In this document: positions 11,730 to 22,625 of the stretch, piece after piece
How positions within the stretch are numbered: the first letter of the stretch is position 1
Layout of the letters: every line of letters begins with the position of its first letter
From: Trichaptum fuscoviolaceum
Taxonomy: Eukaryota; Basidiomycota; Agaricomycetes; Hymenochaetales; Trichaptaceae
Assembly (NCBI GenBank): GCA_910574455.1
Contig: CAJSYZ010000005.1
Coordinates: 4,712,001 to 4,776,000, forward strand
DNA length: 64,000 nt
Direction: 5' to 3'
Program-made: the position numbers and the translations under genes
Notes under the pieces: model-generated
The model's input: only the letters and a program-made list of their open reading frames with translations
Databases searched by the model: none
Told to the model about the DNA's origin: nothing

Positions 11730-12687
11730 ATCTGAGTTCCCCGACGAGGCAAAGCCAATGTCTACGCTCCCATACTCAAATACGTCTAGTACTATTACGG
11801 GGTGATTTCTTCATATTCTATACACAACGATTGATTCCCTTAAATCGACGTGTCTGAGATTTGCAGCTCATGGCCTCTAATATCTCCCTCGTCGTTCTTA
11901 GCTCACAGCATGCTTTGCTATCATCACCGAACTCGAAAGCTTTACGACCGTGAGTTTAAAAGCTACTCATCTCTTTGCACTTCTGCACTTCCTGTATCCC
12001 CTTTTGCCCCTCTTCCACCGCACCGAAATCGGTCATGTGGACCGAGGGTCTGCGCGCTCAACTTTAAATCCATCCTTCTTACGACGACATTTTGAGTCTC
12101 ATTGCGCGCCTAAATATCTATTTCCATCTCGTTCCCCTCTTCGTCACAGGCCATCCGGTGCCGGTGCCTAGGATTGGAACTTGATGACGGACAGATCACT
12201 TCTCCGTGTCCTGATCCCGATGCTTTCCTCATCGTCGTTCCTTTCCCTCACTTCTTGTTTCGTCCGCCAGACATGAGAAAACAAGACTGGACAAGACGTG
12301 CGTCGCGTGCGCGTCTGTGTCCAGCTTTAGCTCAGAAAATGTAGATGTGCTTGACTGGCATGGGTGGACGTGTCCCTTCCACCTGTCTTCTTGTAAATCT
12401 TTTATAGATGGATCGTGGGTCGACTGGTCGAGGCTCTCGAGAAGACGTAGACATGTAGAAGAAGTTGACATGTCGTGTGATCGATTGGGCGGTCTTACCA
12501 GGTCCCTTGATCGGCGAGAGTACAAGTAGACGTATAAGTCTACGAGCTCAGTTTTAAGGCTTCCATGAAACTTCATTGCTTCGGTTGACTTGCATTTGTG
12601 TACATTTCTCTGCTAGGTTGGGACCTGACCTCGTTATTACTTCCCTTCCTTCATTTCTTGTGATCTGTAACGAACACGACGCTAACA
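11730..12687. other. Presumed 5' region of the disordered-protein gene
   Basis: No gene recognised. An in-frame TGA lies shortly upstream of the 12688 ATG and supports that start. C/T-rich tracts are compatible with a fungal promoter and leader. Confidence 0.45.
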
Positions 12688-15600
12688 ATGCTCCGAATAA
12701 TGTTCAGATCGAGGCCTACCGTCGCAGCACCGTCAGCACCGACTTTTCCGGGTAGCGCGAACGCCGAACAGCCTGCAGCGGAGAAAGGCTTCATGCGCAG
12801 ACTCACGACGCGGCTCGTGCGATCGACTAACTCCCTCAAGGCGCTCTCCCACAACAGCCATGCGAATGGCTCGCGGACAGACTTACTGGGCGCCGTGTCG
12901 GAGGTGGGCGAGGTCCGTGATGTGGATGGGCGAGAGAGAGACGATAAGGGGAGGAAGAGGAGCGGGAGTAAGGGCGCGAAAGAGAAAGGCAAGGAAAGGG
13001 AGAGGGAGAAAGGGTTAAGGAACACGCAGAGTGCCATGGCGTTAAGCAGCACGGTAGCTGCGCCTCCCTTACCGCCTCCCAAAGACACAAGTGGGACCTC
13101 AGAGAAGAAAGGCCTGAAAGCGTGGAGCAAGGAGAGCGACGTTCGCGTCGAAGACACGTCCCCATCCCCGCCTGTAGCTGCTGCTACCCCACGTCCCGCA
13201 CCACCGCAATCAGAGTCGCGCAAATCCGAAGGCGACAGCCACGCTCAGCACCGCAAGTCGTTCGTCGACTTCAGAGCGCCCAAGATCTCGACGCCCTACC
13301 TCGCCAACTTAACGCGCAAGGCGGCGGGGAAACTGGCTCAGCGTGGATACGAGGGGGAGAGGGCTGAGGTTTCGGCTACAGGTCAGACTACAGACCCTTC
13401 GTCGCCGGCTCAAGCCCCGACACACAGGGACATGCGCCGCGTGGCTGCGCTCCGCGAGCGCGGGCTCCTTCCGGCGTCGAAGCGGTACTCGCTCCTCATG
13501 AACCCCCCGCCGGACGTGGAGCCGACACCGGAAGGTGGGCGTGACGGGATGAGTGCGGCGGAGGTGTTAAGGAGGGCGTGGTTGGAGAGCGAGGGGAGGG
13601 ATCCGGATGCTAAGGACGCGGTGGTTGACGAGAGTAAGATTACTGGGGTGCTCGAACATGAGACTAAGGACTCTACAGTACCTGTGGCCACGCTGGCGGA
13701 GGATGCAAACGCAGTTCAACAGTCTCCGAGCCCCTCTCGATCACGAACTCGATCCAAGCCGTTCCCCCCTCCTCTGGACCTCGCCGTATCTCTGCAGCAA
13801 AGGGGGAAGGGGCGATCACTCTCTCCCGGTCCCCCTTCTGCATCACCATCACAGATAACACCAACGTCTCAGTCCATGCCGGCCATCTCGTCGTCGATGT
13901 CAGAGAACGACCAGATACGAGAGAAGCAGAAGCAGAAGGCGCAGCTGAACTCGTGGAAGTTCCCCGCGTCGCCATCGAGCTCTGCATCCGTAGAGGCTGA
14001 GCCACTGAGCAGTGGAGAAGGACAAAGCGGGGACATGAAAGCTGCTGAAGGCGGAGAAGTTGGAGCTGGTAAACATTTGGGTGAGCAATCAAAACCGTCA
14101 CAGCCAATGCATACGAGTAAGTCGTCTGGAGAAGTCGAGGTTGCGAAGCCTCTGCCTACGCCTTCGTTCCCCGTTATCGCTCCACCGCGGGAGTCTTCCC
14201 TTCATACCGGCCACCCTTCCAAAGCGAAACGCGACAGTGAGGGTCGGGAAGAAGCAGATCCAGCGCGCCCTCAAGTGAGATCGAAGGCCGGTAACGGCAG
14301 CGGGCATCGTTCAAGGACATCGCAAAATCTGTCCGGCTCTTCGTCGAAAAACTCTGTGATTGCTGCTTTGGCTCCAGCAGTTACGACCACAAGTCCAACC
14401 GAAGTCCCTATTTCACCTCGTCTCCGGCCTTTGCCGCCCTCTCCGCGCTCACCTGGTTCTATGGACTCTATGATTCTTCCCAGCCTTGCAGCAGTCGATA
14501 CGAATTTGGCAACGACACTGGCTTCAAGTGCTTCTGCCTCGGAAAAAGTGGCAGCATGGCTGGACCGCACACCTCTTGCTTCCCCGCGGGCGGGATCTCA
14601 GCCTGCGTCTGGGTCTGTCACTCCTGTACCCACACTCCGTCAGGATGCAAACACGGACGACCTTGCACGACTCGCACCCATCGTCGGTGCCGTATCCACA
14701 TTGCGTCTTCCGGACGCTGTTGGAACATCCTCCGTGAAAACTGGTGCAAATTTCCGACCTTCAGCTTCCAATGTCGTACATTCACCTTCTCCAACTCCTA
14801 CGTCTCTCGTACCACCTTCGCTATCTCGCCTCGCTCGTTCCGATGCAGATCAGAAAGTTGCAAGCTCGCCGTCGAAGAGCTCTGCCGTGCCCACACTGTC
14901 TCACACAATCTCCACTGCCACCACCTCGACCGGGGGACCGAAAACGCCAACGGCCAATTCTGTGGAAGGCACGGATCTTCTGAGCTCGGCCTCCGATGCG
15001 GAGATGAACAGGGCGAGTTTGTCAGTCGAGTCTTCTGTGGGCGAGAGTCTTCCCCTCTCGACACCACCGCTCCCGGGTCGTATCATTTCGCAGAAGGAAT
15101 CGACGTATGGCCAGGCTTCAGCGGTCATTGATTCTCCGGTTGAGAGTGAATTCCGCCTTCTTGTCGAAGACAGCGGAACGGTGCATAATCTGCTTGCTGA
15201 GCAGAAGTTAAACAAGGTGCCGTCGATGGCGTTGGATACCCTTCATGAGGAGGAAGGGGCTCCTGACTTCGTCATCCCAGCAACTCAAACATCAATTGCA
15301 AATCATGCAACAGACCGAGGTCACGGGTCGGGTCACACTGAAGTTACCGGAAATGTCAGAGAGGAGCGCGCTCGCAAAACTAGATCGACTCTTTTTGGCC
15401 GGCGTAGGAATAAGGATAGTGACCTGGTGAGCGATTCTCTTCTTCATATTGATAGACCTTCGCTTACAATGCAACTATCTTTGCTTTGCAATGCTCGATT
15501 GAATGTTTCTCAGACGGACATTGCAATCCCCGAAAAGCCTTACAAGTCGACATCTTTGACAAATCTACGACGCACTGTTACATCGGGATTTACGTCTGCA

Positions 15601-15852
15601 CGGGCGAAACCATCCCCGAAACACTCCCTTCCCCTGCCTGCCAAACGCGACCCTTCCCCTCTGCGTTCTGACTCGTCAGCGACTACATCAGCTTCGCCCT
15701 CATCGCCTTTCCTTTCTCCTCGCTATGGCGCATTCAACGGCCGCACAGCCTTGAGTCCGACGATGCACTCGCGCGCAAGCATCATAGTGCAAGCGGACAC
15801 GATTGACGACGACGAGAGCCGTCGGCTTAGTGAACTAGCGTTTCTCTACTAA
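12688..15852 (+). CDS. Large single-exon, intrinsically disordered protein
   Basis: Unrecognised protein of 1,054 residues, dominated by Ser, Pro, Ala, Thr and charged residues, with no membrane segment or enzymatic motif. The N-terminus (MLRIMFRSRPTVAAPSAPTF) and a nearby FMRRLTTRLVRSTNSLKAL segment are basic. A strongly charged K/R/E tract follows at about residues 80-115. A more ordered island, RDMRRVAALRERGLLPASKR, and then AAEVLRRAWLESEGRDPD lie around residues 250-310. The C-terminus ends RRLSELAFLY. The ATG has a good context (ACAATG) and follows an in-frame stop. The absence of introns over 3.2 kb is unusual beside its intron-rich neighbours. The islands suggest a scaffold or regulatory protein, but that is inference only. 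Confidence 0.8.
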   Translation: MLRIMFRSRPTVAAPSAPTFPGSANAEQPAAEKGFMRRLTTRLVRSTNSLKALSHNSHANGSRTDLLGAVSEVGEVRDVDGRERDDKGRKRSGSKGAKEKGKEREREKGLRNTQSAMALSSTVAAPPLPPPKDTSGTSEKKGLKAWSKESDVRVEDTSPSPPVAAATPRPAPPQSESRKSEGDSHAQHRKSFVDFRAPKISTPYLANLTRKAAGKLAQRGYEGERAEVSATGQTTDPSSPAQAPTHRDMRRVAALRERGLLPASKRYSLLMNPPPDVEPTPEGGRDGMSAAEVLRRAWLESEGRDPDAKDAVVDESKITGVLEHETKDSTVPVATLAEDANAVQQSPSPSRSRTRSKPFPPPLDLAVSLQQRGKGRSLSPGPPSASPSQITPTSQSMPAISSSMSENDQIREKQKQKAQLNSWKFPASPSSSASVEAEPLSSGEGQSGDMKAAEGGEVGAGKHLGEQSKPSQPMHTSKSSGEVEVAKPLPTPSFPVIAPPRESSLHTGHPSKAKRDSEGREEADPARPQVRSKAGNGSGHRSRTSQNLSGSSSKNSVIAALAPAVTTTSPTEVPISPRLRPLPPSPRSPGSMDSMILPSLAAVDTNLATTLASSASASEKVAAWLDRTPLASPRAGSQPASGSVTPVPTLRQDANTDDLARLAPIVGAVSTLRLPDAVGTSSVKTGANFRPSASNVVHSPSPTPTSLVPPSLSRLARSDADQKVASSPSKSSAVPTLSHTISTATTSTGGPKTPTANSVEGTDLLSSASDAEMNRASLSVESSVGESLPLSTPPLPGRIISQKESTYGQASAVIDSPVESEFRLLVEDSGTVHNLLAEQKLNKVPSMALDTLHEEEGAPDFVIPATQTSIANHATDRGHGSGHTEVTGNVREERARKTRSTLFGRRRNKDSDLVSDSLLHIDRPSLTMQLSLLCNARLNVSQTDIAIPEKPYKSTSLTNLRRTVTSGFTSARAKPSPKHSLPLPAKRDPSPLRSDSSATTSASPSSPFLSPRYGAFNGRTALSPTMHSRASIIVQADTIDDDESRRLSELAFLY

Positions 15853-17927
15853 GCATTTTGCCTTAATCACGCACATTCATTCATATTGGAATACCACAAT
15901 CATTTCATTTACCCCATCTGATATACCATCTTAATCTCTCTATTGTTATCTATCTTGTATCACTGTGGATCATCTGGATAAAGGCATCGGAACATCCGCT
16001 CCTTCGCATTTCTGTCATCGCATTGACTCTCCTTTCATCATTAATTTCGGTCTCCTTCACGTCGCAGCAGGCGTTGTTCTCTTGTATGCATATAACTGTT
16101 CAAGGCAATCTAAACATTGTTTGAAAACCGTTCTCTTGGCGCCAGCTCCTGTAATATCTACTACCCTCCTGATCTCTTCTGGGCGCCCCATCATACACAG
16201 CAAGCACTCGCATATATGGGCGAAGGAGTCAATAAGATCTGATTGACTCATTTATCGTCTCAAACCCAAACCATGTTTTGCAAATCTCAGCAACAAAACA
16301 AGACATAAATAAGGATGGATAGGCTGAATACGGAGATCGTGAGACCAAACTCAAATTAGAGTGCGGTGCTGCGGTCACACGTCGATCATCCTGGCACCGA
16401 AGTGGCCGACATGATGACTTATTGAGATCGGTACTATCTCCTGCCGATGGGCTATGACGCATACCTGCTAGTTCTTGGCGCAGGATTCGATCTCATAAGC
16501 TTCTGTTTTTTTTTTCATGGATGCCTTGAAGACAGATAACAACACGGCGATAAAACCTCCTTCACGGTAGCAAAGTCTCAAATAGGTGCAGGATGACATG
16601 GTGACAGTAAGATCCAAACTATAAAACAGTGGTCAGACAATAATTCCGGTCCGACAGTCTGTGATGGCTGCAGAATGGAACTCCCTTGAGTCACTCTCAT
16701 CAAGTTTCTGCAATCTGGTAACAACTCCTTTTAAGCAGTTCTGGAAATCTTAATCCCGTGTTTTGTCCTGGAACCTCCAGCAGTATTGCACGTTTTAGAA
16801 AACAATAACATGCCCTGCCACGACGGATCCATTTGTTCTTTCAGCCAGGTCCATGTAGTTCGGCATATGTTCATCATAACAATCAGCGAGGACCAATTCC
16901 CGAGGTAAGCGCAAAGATTAACGTTGGCGTAAATATTGATGAGGAAATTTATTCGTTGCCTCTGAAACTTCTAAAGTCATGATATTCGTAGGTTAAGTAG
17001 CTGTGAGGTCACTGCATCAGTTCCAGGTGCCTTTCCGCCGCCATCTGTGAGGTTCGAAGACAAGGGATTATATTTCGTCTGGGGCGTCTTTATTGTTTTC
17101 CTTGTCTTATGCTCGGCGTCTGCCGGCGTTCGCAACGGACTCCGACGCCGCTTAATTAGTAGTCACATCTCTGTAGCACTGCCACTGGCAGTTTCGTTGA
17201 AGTTAGGAAAACCTTCTCTTTCTCTCTCTTCACTCACTACGTTTCATTTTAGGGAGATCTTGAATTCCGAACCTATCAATGCACAAGAGAAACCCGTATA
17301 CCAGCCTTATTCAGCTAAAGACGACAAATTATGAAGCCTCGTCGCTGCTCCATTTGCAGGAGAATTTCGAAGATGAGTTTGAAAGTCAGTTGCAATTATC
17401 ATGAAGATGACTCACAACTTTCGTATACAACATATGTAGCTATAGAATGACTTATCGTAGTCATGTGTCACAGTATAAACTATCTTTGTTCAGGCGAAGA
17501 TCTGCGACTAGGAGTGCAAGCAAATCACGCTGAAGTACTCCATGTTGTTGGATTTCCTCTTCGTTATCTTAGATGTTTTTCAAACGAACCGATACGGAGC
17601 TCATCAATGATTGCCTCCTCCCTAGCCGTCCTGACCCTTCGCGAAACCACGTTCCCGGGAAGCACTGTACCAAAAGGTTTCCGTTATTCTCGCCAGAATC
17701 GATTACGATGTCTCTCCCTGCACCGAATCGGGTGATCACGATGTCTTTCATCCAAAGTATACTGATCCCCGAACGCATTACCGAAGCGAGGACACTCGAG
17801 AGTGATTAGCGGATTTTTCTTTCTAATTGGTCAGGCATTGAATCTTATAAAGAGCATACAAGTGAGTGCACTATGACTTGTACTCCACTGCACCTAGATC
17901 GTAGACATTCTACGCGACACAATCGCT
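15853..17927. other. Intergenic region
   Basis: About 2 kb with no supportable gene. It contains the downstream region of the disordered-protein gene and the promoter of the first Zn2Cys6 factor. Confidence 0.5.
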
Positions 17928-20006
17928 ATGAGCCAGCAACAAATGGACCTCTCCTCTAAACCCGTTCCACTAAAGAAGGGAAAGGCGTGTATATGCTGCC
18001 GGTATGTCTTAAGTCTTCTTGTAATGACAATGTCTAACATTGATCTAGACGTAGGAAAATGGTTCGTAATGTTGCGATTCAATACGCCTGTGGTGACTGA
18101 CTCGGTCCTGGAAGAAATGCGATGGTACACGACCTATTTGTATCCAATGCTCAAGTAATGGACGAGAAATGGACTGCGAATATACTGACACCTTCGCGCC
18201 AACACGTACGGAGATACTAGAGGATTATCTTGCTCGTCTTCAGAGCCGTGTTGATCAGCTAGAAAGTAGCCATACAGGCAGTTCTGAACCCGTTCAGGCC
18301 CCCATTACATGTGAGTGGGGACTAACTCTTGAGTACATGAGCGTTTTACATACTTGTGTACCGTCTCTTCAATAGCGCAAGCTGGGTTTGCGGTTTACGC
18401 ACAACCCTCTTCCCTGTGGTGGGAGGCGAATCTTCCTCCACTTCAGGTGTCTCAGGTACTGTAAGTGATCAATACTTCATCAAATCTCATGGGTTTACTA
18501 CGTATATTCATATTTTTATGACCCCCAGCTTGGAAATATTCTGGCAGCACGAGTTTCAAATAGGGTTCTCCCTGAATAAATCGCGGATCATTAACGCGAT
18601 TAACTCTGGTCCTTCAAGCCCAGTATTTCCGCACCCGGCTCTTCTCAACGCAATGTATCTTTGGGGGGCTCGCTTCTCTCGTAACAATCTGCTCTCTTCA
18701 CCACAAATCGAGCGTGCATTCTATGAGCGCGCGACCGGTCTTTTGCAATCGGAACTTGAAGGACAGACTCCCCAACGCGGACTGCAAGTTGTGCAGACGG
18801 AGGTCTTACTCGCGACTTATCTCTTCGTCTTTGGAAGGAACCTCGAAACCGAGTACCATGTGAGCGCTGCGGTGCGCTTAGCCCTTTCATACGGGATGCA
18901 CCGGATTGTCCCACATACGCCGGGTTTACCGGGTTCGGCCATCAGATCTGCTCCAGTGGATACTATTGAAGAGGGCGAGCGGATTACTGTTTTCTGGCGT
19001 GTCTTCCTACTTGACCATGCTTGGGCGATCGCCAATAACAAGCCGGCATCCATTCGCGTAGACGGAAGCTCAAGTATCGTCATCACTACGCCATGGCCCC
19101 TCTCAGCTGCTGAGTATGAACAGGTACACTTCAAATTGACTTTTTTATTGCATCGGTCCTGACATTCAATCGTAGGGAACTGTTGCGTATTCGGCCTTGA
19201 CATCGTCTGAGCCCCTTAAGGAATTCCTGGATGAGAGGGGGAATGCATCTGCTGGGTACAGTCCTTTAGCGTTGTCGGTCAAGGCGTGCCTCCTATGCGA
19301 ACGCGCCTCTCGTCTCGGGGCCATAAGGTCTACTGGTAGGTCACCCTTCTCACCCCGTTCTTGAGGAATGAAAGGACTCAAGATCTGTGCAGCCGTCAGT
19401 GCCCGCGTTCAAGACGACATCAGGGCAACCGACGAAACTATCTTCACTTTCGTACAATCACTCGCAGCCCTAGAATCCAACGCCCCCTTGGTCATGAAAG
19501 GCTTCTTCATCGGAATACACGCAACCGCTTACCTTTCTTTTGTCCGCCTTCATGACTCAGTTGCGCTCACTGACATCGGCGCGTACACGAGGTGCCTGCA
19601 GGCTTCTCGATACATTGCGAATCTTCTTGGCTTTTTCAGGGAGAATGAAATTGTATATCTAAGTCCATCTGCATTGGTTCGTCGCACTTTATTGCTCATG
19701 CCTCATGATGGATACTCACATGTTCGTTAGCCTAGCATAACTATTGCGTGCAAAGTCATTATGCGTGAGCTTCACAGGGCGCAAAACAATCCAACAAACT
19801 ACAGACTTGATAATGCGCCACTTCCCGACGCTCTGAGAGAGGACCTCAATCGAGCATTTGAGTCCCTTGCTCAGCTCACTCCTATCTATCCCGTCATCAG
19901 TAAGTTATCTCTGAGTCTCTGATTTCAGCAAGGAGTTTCACTAACAATCCTTTTAGATTCGCAGCTCACCTCCCTACGGGGGATGCGTCAAAGCATGCAA
20001 GTATGA
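17928..20006 (+). CDS. Zn2Cys6 fungal transcription factor
   Basis: Nuclear DNA-binding regulator. Nine exons splice cleanly: 17928-18001, 18049-18061 (13 nt), 18115-18310, 18376-18460, 18529-19123, 19176-19335, 19375-19676, 19731-19899 and 19957-20006. They total 1,644 nt and encode 547 residues. The spliced N-terminus has the binuclear zinc cluster KACICCRRRKMKCDG then RPICIQC and MDC, with six cysteines at about residues 20-50. A coiled-coil-like TRTEILEDYLARLQSRVDQLE linker follows. The middle (about 170-430) matches the fungal-specific transcription factor domain, with HPALLNAMYLWGARFS, ERITVFWRVFLLDHAWAI and TPWPLSAAEYE. The 39-nt intron at 19336-19374 is short but keeps phase. The gene is the tail-to-tail paralog of 20405-22625 with shared intron positions. 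Targets are unknown. Confidence 0.9.
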
Positions 20007-20404
20007 TTGACATGTGATGCGTCTTTGCTGCAATATAGATCGATGTCGTATGAGCACATCCAAATATGAATGAGAAAAGACTCTGTGAAAGGTGTACTAG
20101 AGCGTATGATGGAAGACAGATGCTGGAAGGTATGTTCCTGATAGACTGCATGATAAATAAATAAATAAATATGCATTTGGCTAATACTGCTATATACACT
20201 GAGCAAACATTGCGTAGATGTAAAGGGTTATCTAGGAGCTAAGTAGAATATACAGTACATAAATACAAAATGGACTGAGTTATGGGATGGCTTAGAAGCA
20301 AAGAAGATTACTATAACCCTAGTGTGAATTCACAAATGTATATCTAATTTCGTAGAAGTTCGTTAATCTTGGTGATTTGATATGCTAAGAGGAGATCAAT
20401 CAGT
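20007..20404. other. Shared 3' spacer of the two transcription-factor genes
   Basis: Convergent spacer with a short TAAA microsatellite near 20155-20172. Probable polyadenylation region for both genes; nothing else seen. Confidence 0.5.
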
Positions 20405-22625
20405 TCAGATGTTCGGCATCAAGAAGCAAGGAAAGAGCTCACCAACTACTGGATTAGCAGAGAGCACTTCGAGCGCTGTGCGAATGCGATTTAAGTTCAC
20501 TTGCAGTGCGTTTGCGCGCGACACCAAGGCAGGAGTGGGCGCTAACCGGCGCACGCGGCTTAGTTCTCGCGCAAAGACTTGTGCAGCGAGCATCCAGACG
20601 AACTGCGAGGAATATTTGAGCGCTTTGGCATAAATACATTATGATTGTTATTACTCACACCAAGTATAGGGTCTAATCGGCTTCCCTGGTCATCTCCTAT
20701 GATTTCGAGGATCCTTACGACCTCACCAGCGTGCACAAGGCTTGTGTTCACTGCTTCCATGTCTGGGGTTGGTTCCAATCCTTGAGCTGGACCAGCAGCA
20801 GGCCCAGACGCGTACGCACGAGAATGGTGAATCTGGATCATCGCAGCATGCGCAAGGGAGTGCACGACTAACATACTCCTCCTTGCGTCCCGCGAATCGA
20901 CGCGAGTCTCAACGTCGTCCAAGGGTTGAAGTCCACGGGCGAAGCGCGTGACAAGCTGCGCTAGAGATTGCAGTTCGCCTTCTGTTTCTCGGCGAGAAGT
21001 CGTCTGAGAACTGTATAGTGCTCCCAGACGCGTCGCGCGCTCGAACAGGGCGGAAGCTTTAGCGCGAAGTGCAGTATTCGAGTTTTCGTTCGCCTGACCT
21101 TCTCTTCCTGGCTGGCCTGCCAAGAAGTTGGTTACTGTACTGGAGCTCGGTGCAAGCGGCGGTGGCGCATTGACGGTGCGTGCCTCAATCAAAATGTTTA
21201 AAAACTATCAGAACTCATCGTTCGCATGGGACCCTAATGCCCATTACAGTATGCACTCACCACTTCGTATTCTTCCGTATCCAATGGCCAAGGCGTATCG
21301 ATCCGCGCGGAAGTAGAGTCCGAGAGGAGAGAAGGGACACCTATCGCAGCGGCCCAGCACCTATCGATTGTGAAGACAGCCCAGAAGACATTCACACGCT
21401 CGCCTAGCTCGATTGCATCGCGAGGTGGGGTCAGATCAAAGAGCCCAGAACCAGAGCTACTGCTACTGTTGTTGTCTGAAGTAGACGCAGTCGATGTTGG
21501 TCGGGGATAGATCCGGTGCAAGCCTGAACTAAGCGCAAGAGAGACGGCTGCGTTGGCGTGATACTGGCCTTCGAGGAACCGGCCAAGACTGTAGAAGTAC
21601 TGAGCCAGAAGGACCTCGGCTTGGATAGCGTGGATGCGGCGCATTGCAGCAAAGCCATTCTACTTATCGTCAATATTTTGACCTGTGTGAAGATACAACA
21701 TATTCACTTACAGTCTGTATTAAAGAAGCCGAACCAGAGCTGAGCGCGTCCTGAAGTGCTAGTATTGCCCTTTGAAGGTAAAGCGCTTCATGCTGCATCA
21801 AGTCTTCTGCCTTAGAGAGACGCAGAGCCCATAAATATACCGTATGCAGTAGCGCCGGGTGCGGACGAGCGGGGTGCAGTGTTGGTAGCGACAACGAAGA
21901 GACGAATCGATCAATGTTGAGCGCAAAGTGAAGTTGAGGTGCGTGTGGTATAAGTTGTTGTACGCTGTCAATGATTGAGAGACGTTAGTTTACTTGTAGG
22001 AGAATAAAGACGTGTTGGCGACTTACAGCCAGCTTGCAACCTCCACAGGGGGCTCCTCGAACTCCCACCAAGGCATAACAGCTGGCGCTGACCCAGGCCG
22101 GATCGGTGCACTCAGCATACCCGACGCGCTGAGACCTTGAGTTGAAGTCGGAGTCGCGCCCAATCCTAAGCAGAATTCTGCACCCGGCGCGAACGGGGGG
22201 ACGACAACGCCAGTATTGGAACGTCGAGACGCATCGTATGGGTCGTGTAGCAGGATTGAGCTGCCAGGCGCGGTAGGATTCTCGAGTTCGTGCAACCGAG
22301 CCTGGAGGCGCGCCACGTTCTCCTCGAGCATCTGCGTACGGGTTCGTCCCTGGTTGTCTGTGTACTCGCAGTCATCTTCGCGATTACCGCGCATACACTG
22401 GGTACAGACAGGGCGCGCGCCGTCACACCTCTACACAACAACGCAATTAGTCCTTATCACGATCCGAGTGAAATTCGTGCGTACCATTTTCCGTCGTCTA
22501 TGGTGATCAGTGACTAATGTCAGAGATACGGGTTTGACATGGAGAGCTTGAGAGACGTACCTGCAGCTGAGGCAAGCTTTGCCTCTAGGGAGGGTGACAT
22601 CCAGTGATCTCTGGGGGTTCGACAT
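20405..22625 (-). CDS. Zn2Cys6 fungal transcription factor, paralog
   Basis: Seven exons read on the minus strand: 22625-22561, 22497-22485 (13 nt), 22430-22027, 21964-21712, 21659-21261, 21183-20659 and 20602-20405. They total 1,857 nt and encode 618 residues. The spliced zinc cluster reads KACLSCRRRKMRCDG, RPVCTQC, then DDC. It is followed by RTRTQMLEENVARLQARLHEL. The fungal-specific domain includes HPALLHTVYLWALRLS, ERVNVFWAVFTIDRCWAA and TPWPLDTEEYE. The first four splice junctions fall at the same positions as in the plus-strand paralog, including the 13-nt exon. This copy lacks the last intron of its paralog, ending FLMPNI, and has longer linkers. The acceptor at 21184 (TTGAG) is the weakest junction. 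Confidence 0.88.

Noticed and set aside
12651..13223. Long minus-strand frame opposite the start of the disordered-protein gene
   Set aside because: It mirrors the codon bias of the plus-strand gene, is Ser/Leu-rich without motifs, and lacks splice or start context. Treated as a shadow.
17047..17334. Small plus-strand frame with one hydrophobic segment
   Set aside because: The apparent start is GTG, and there is no further support for a gene.
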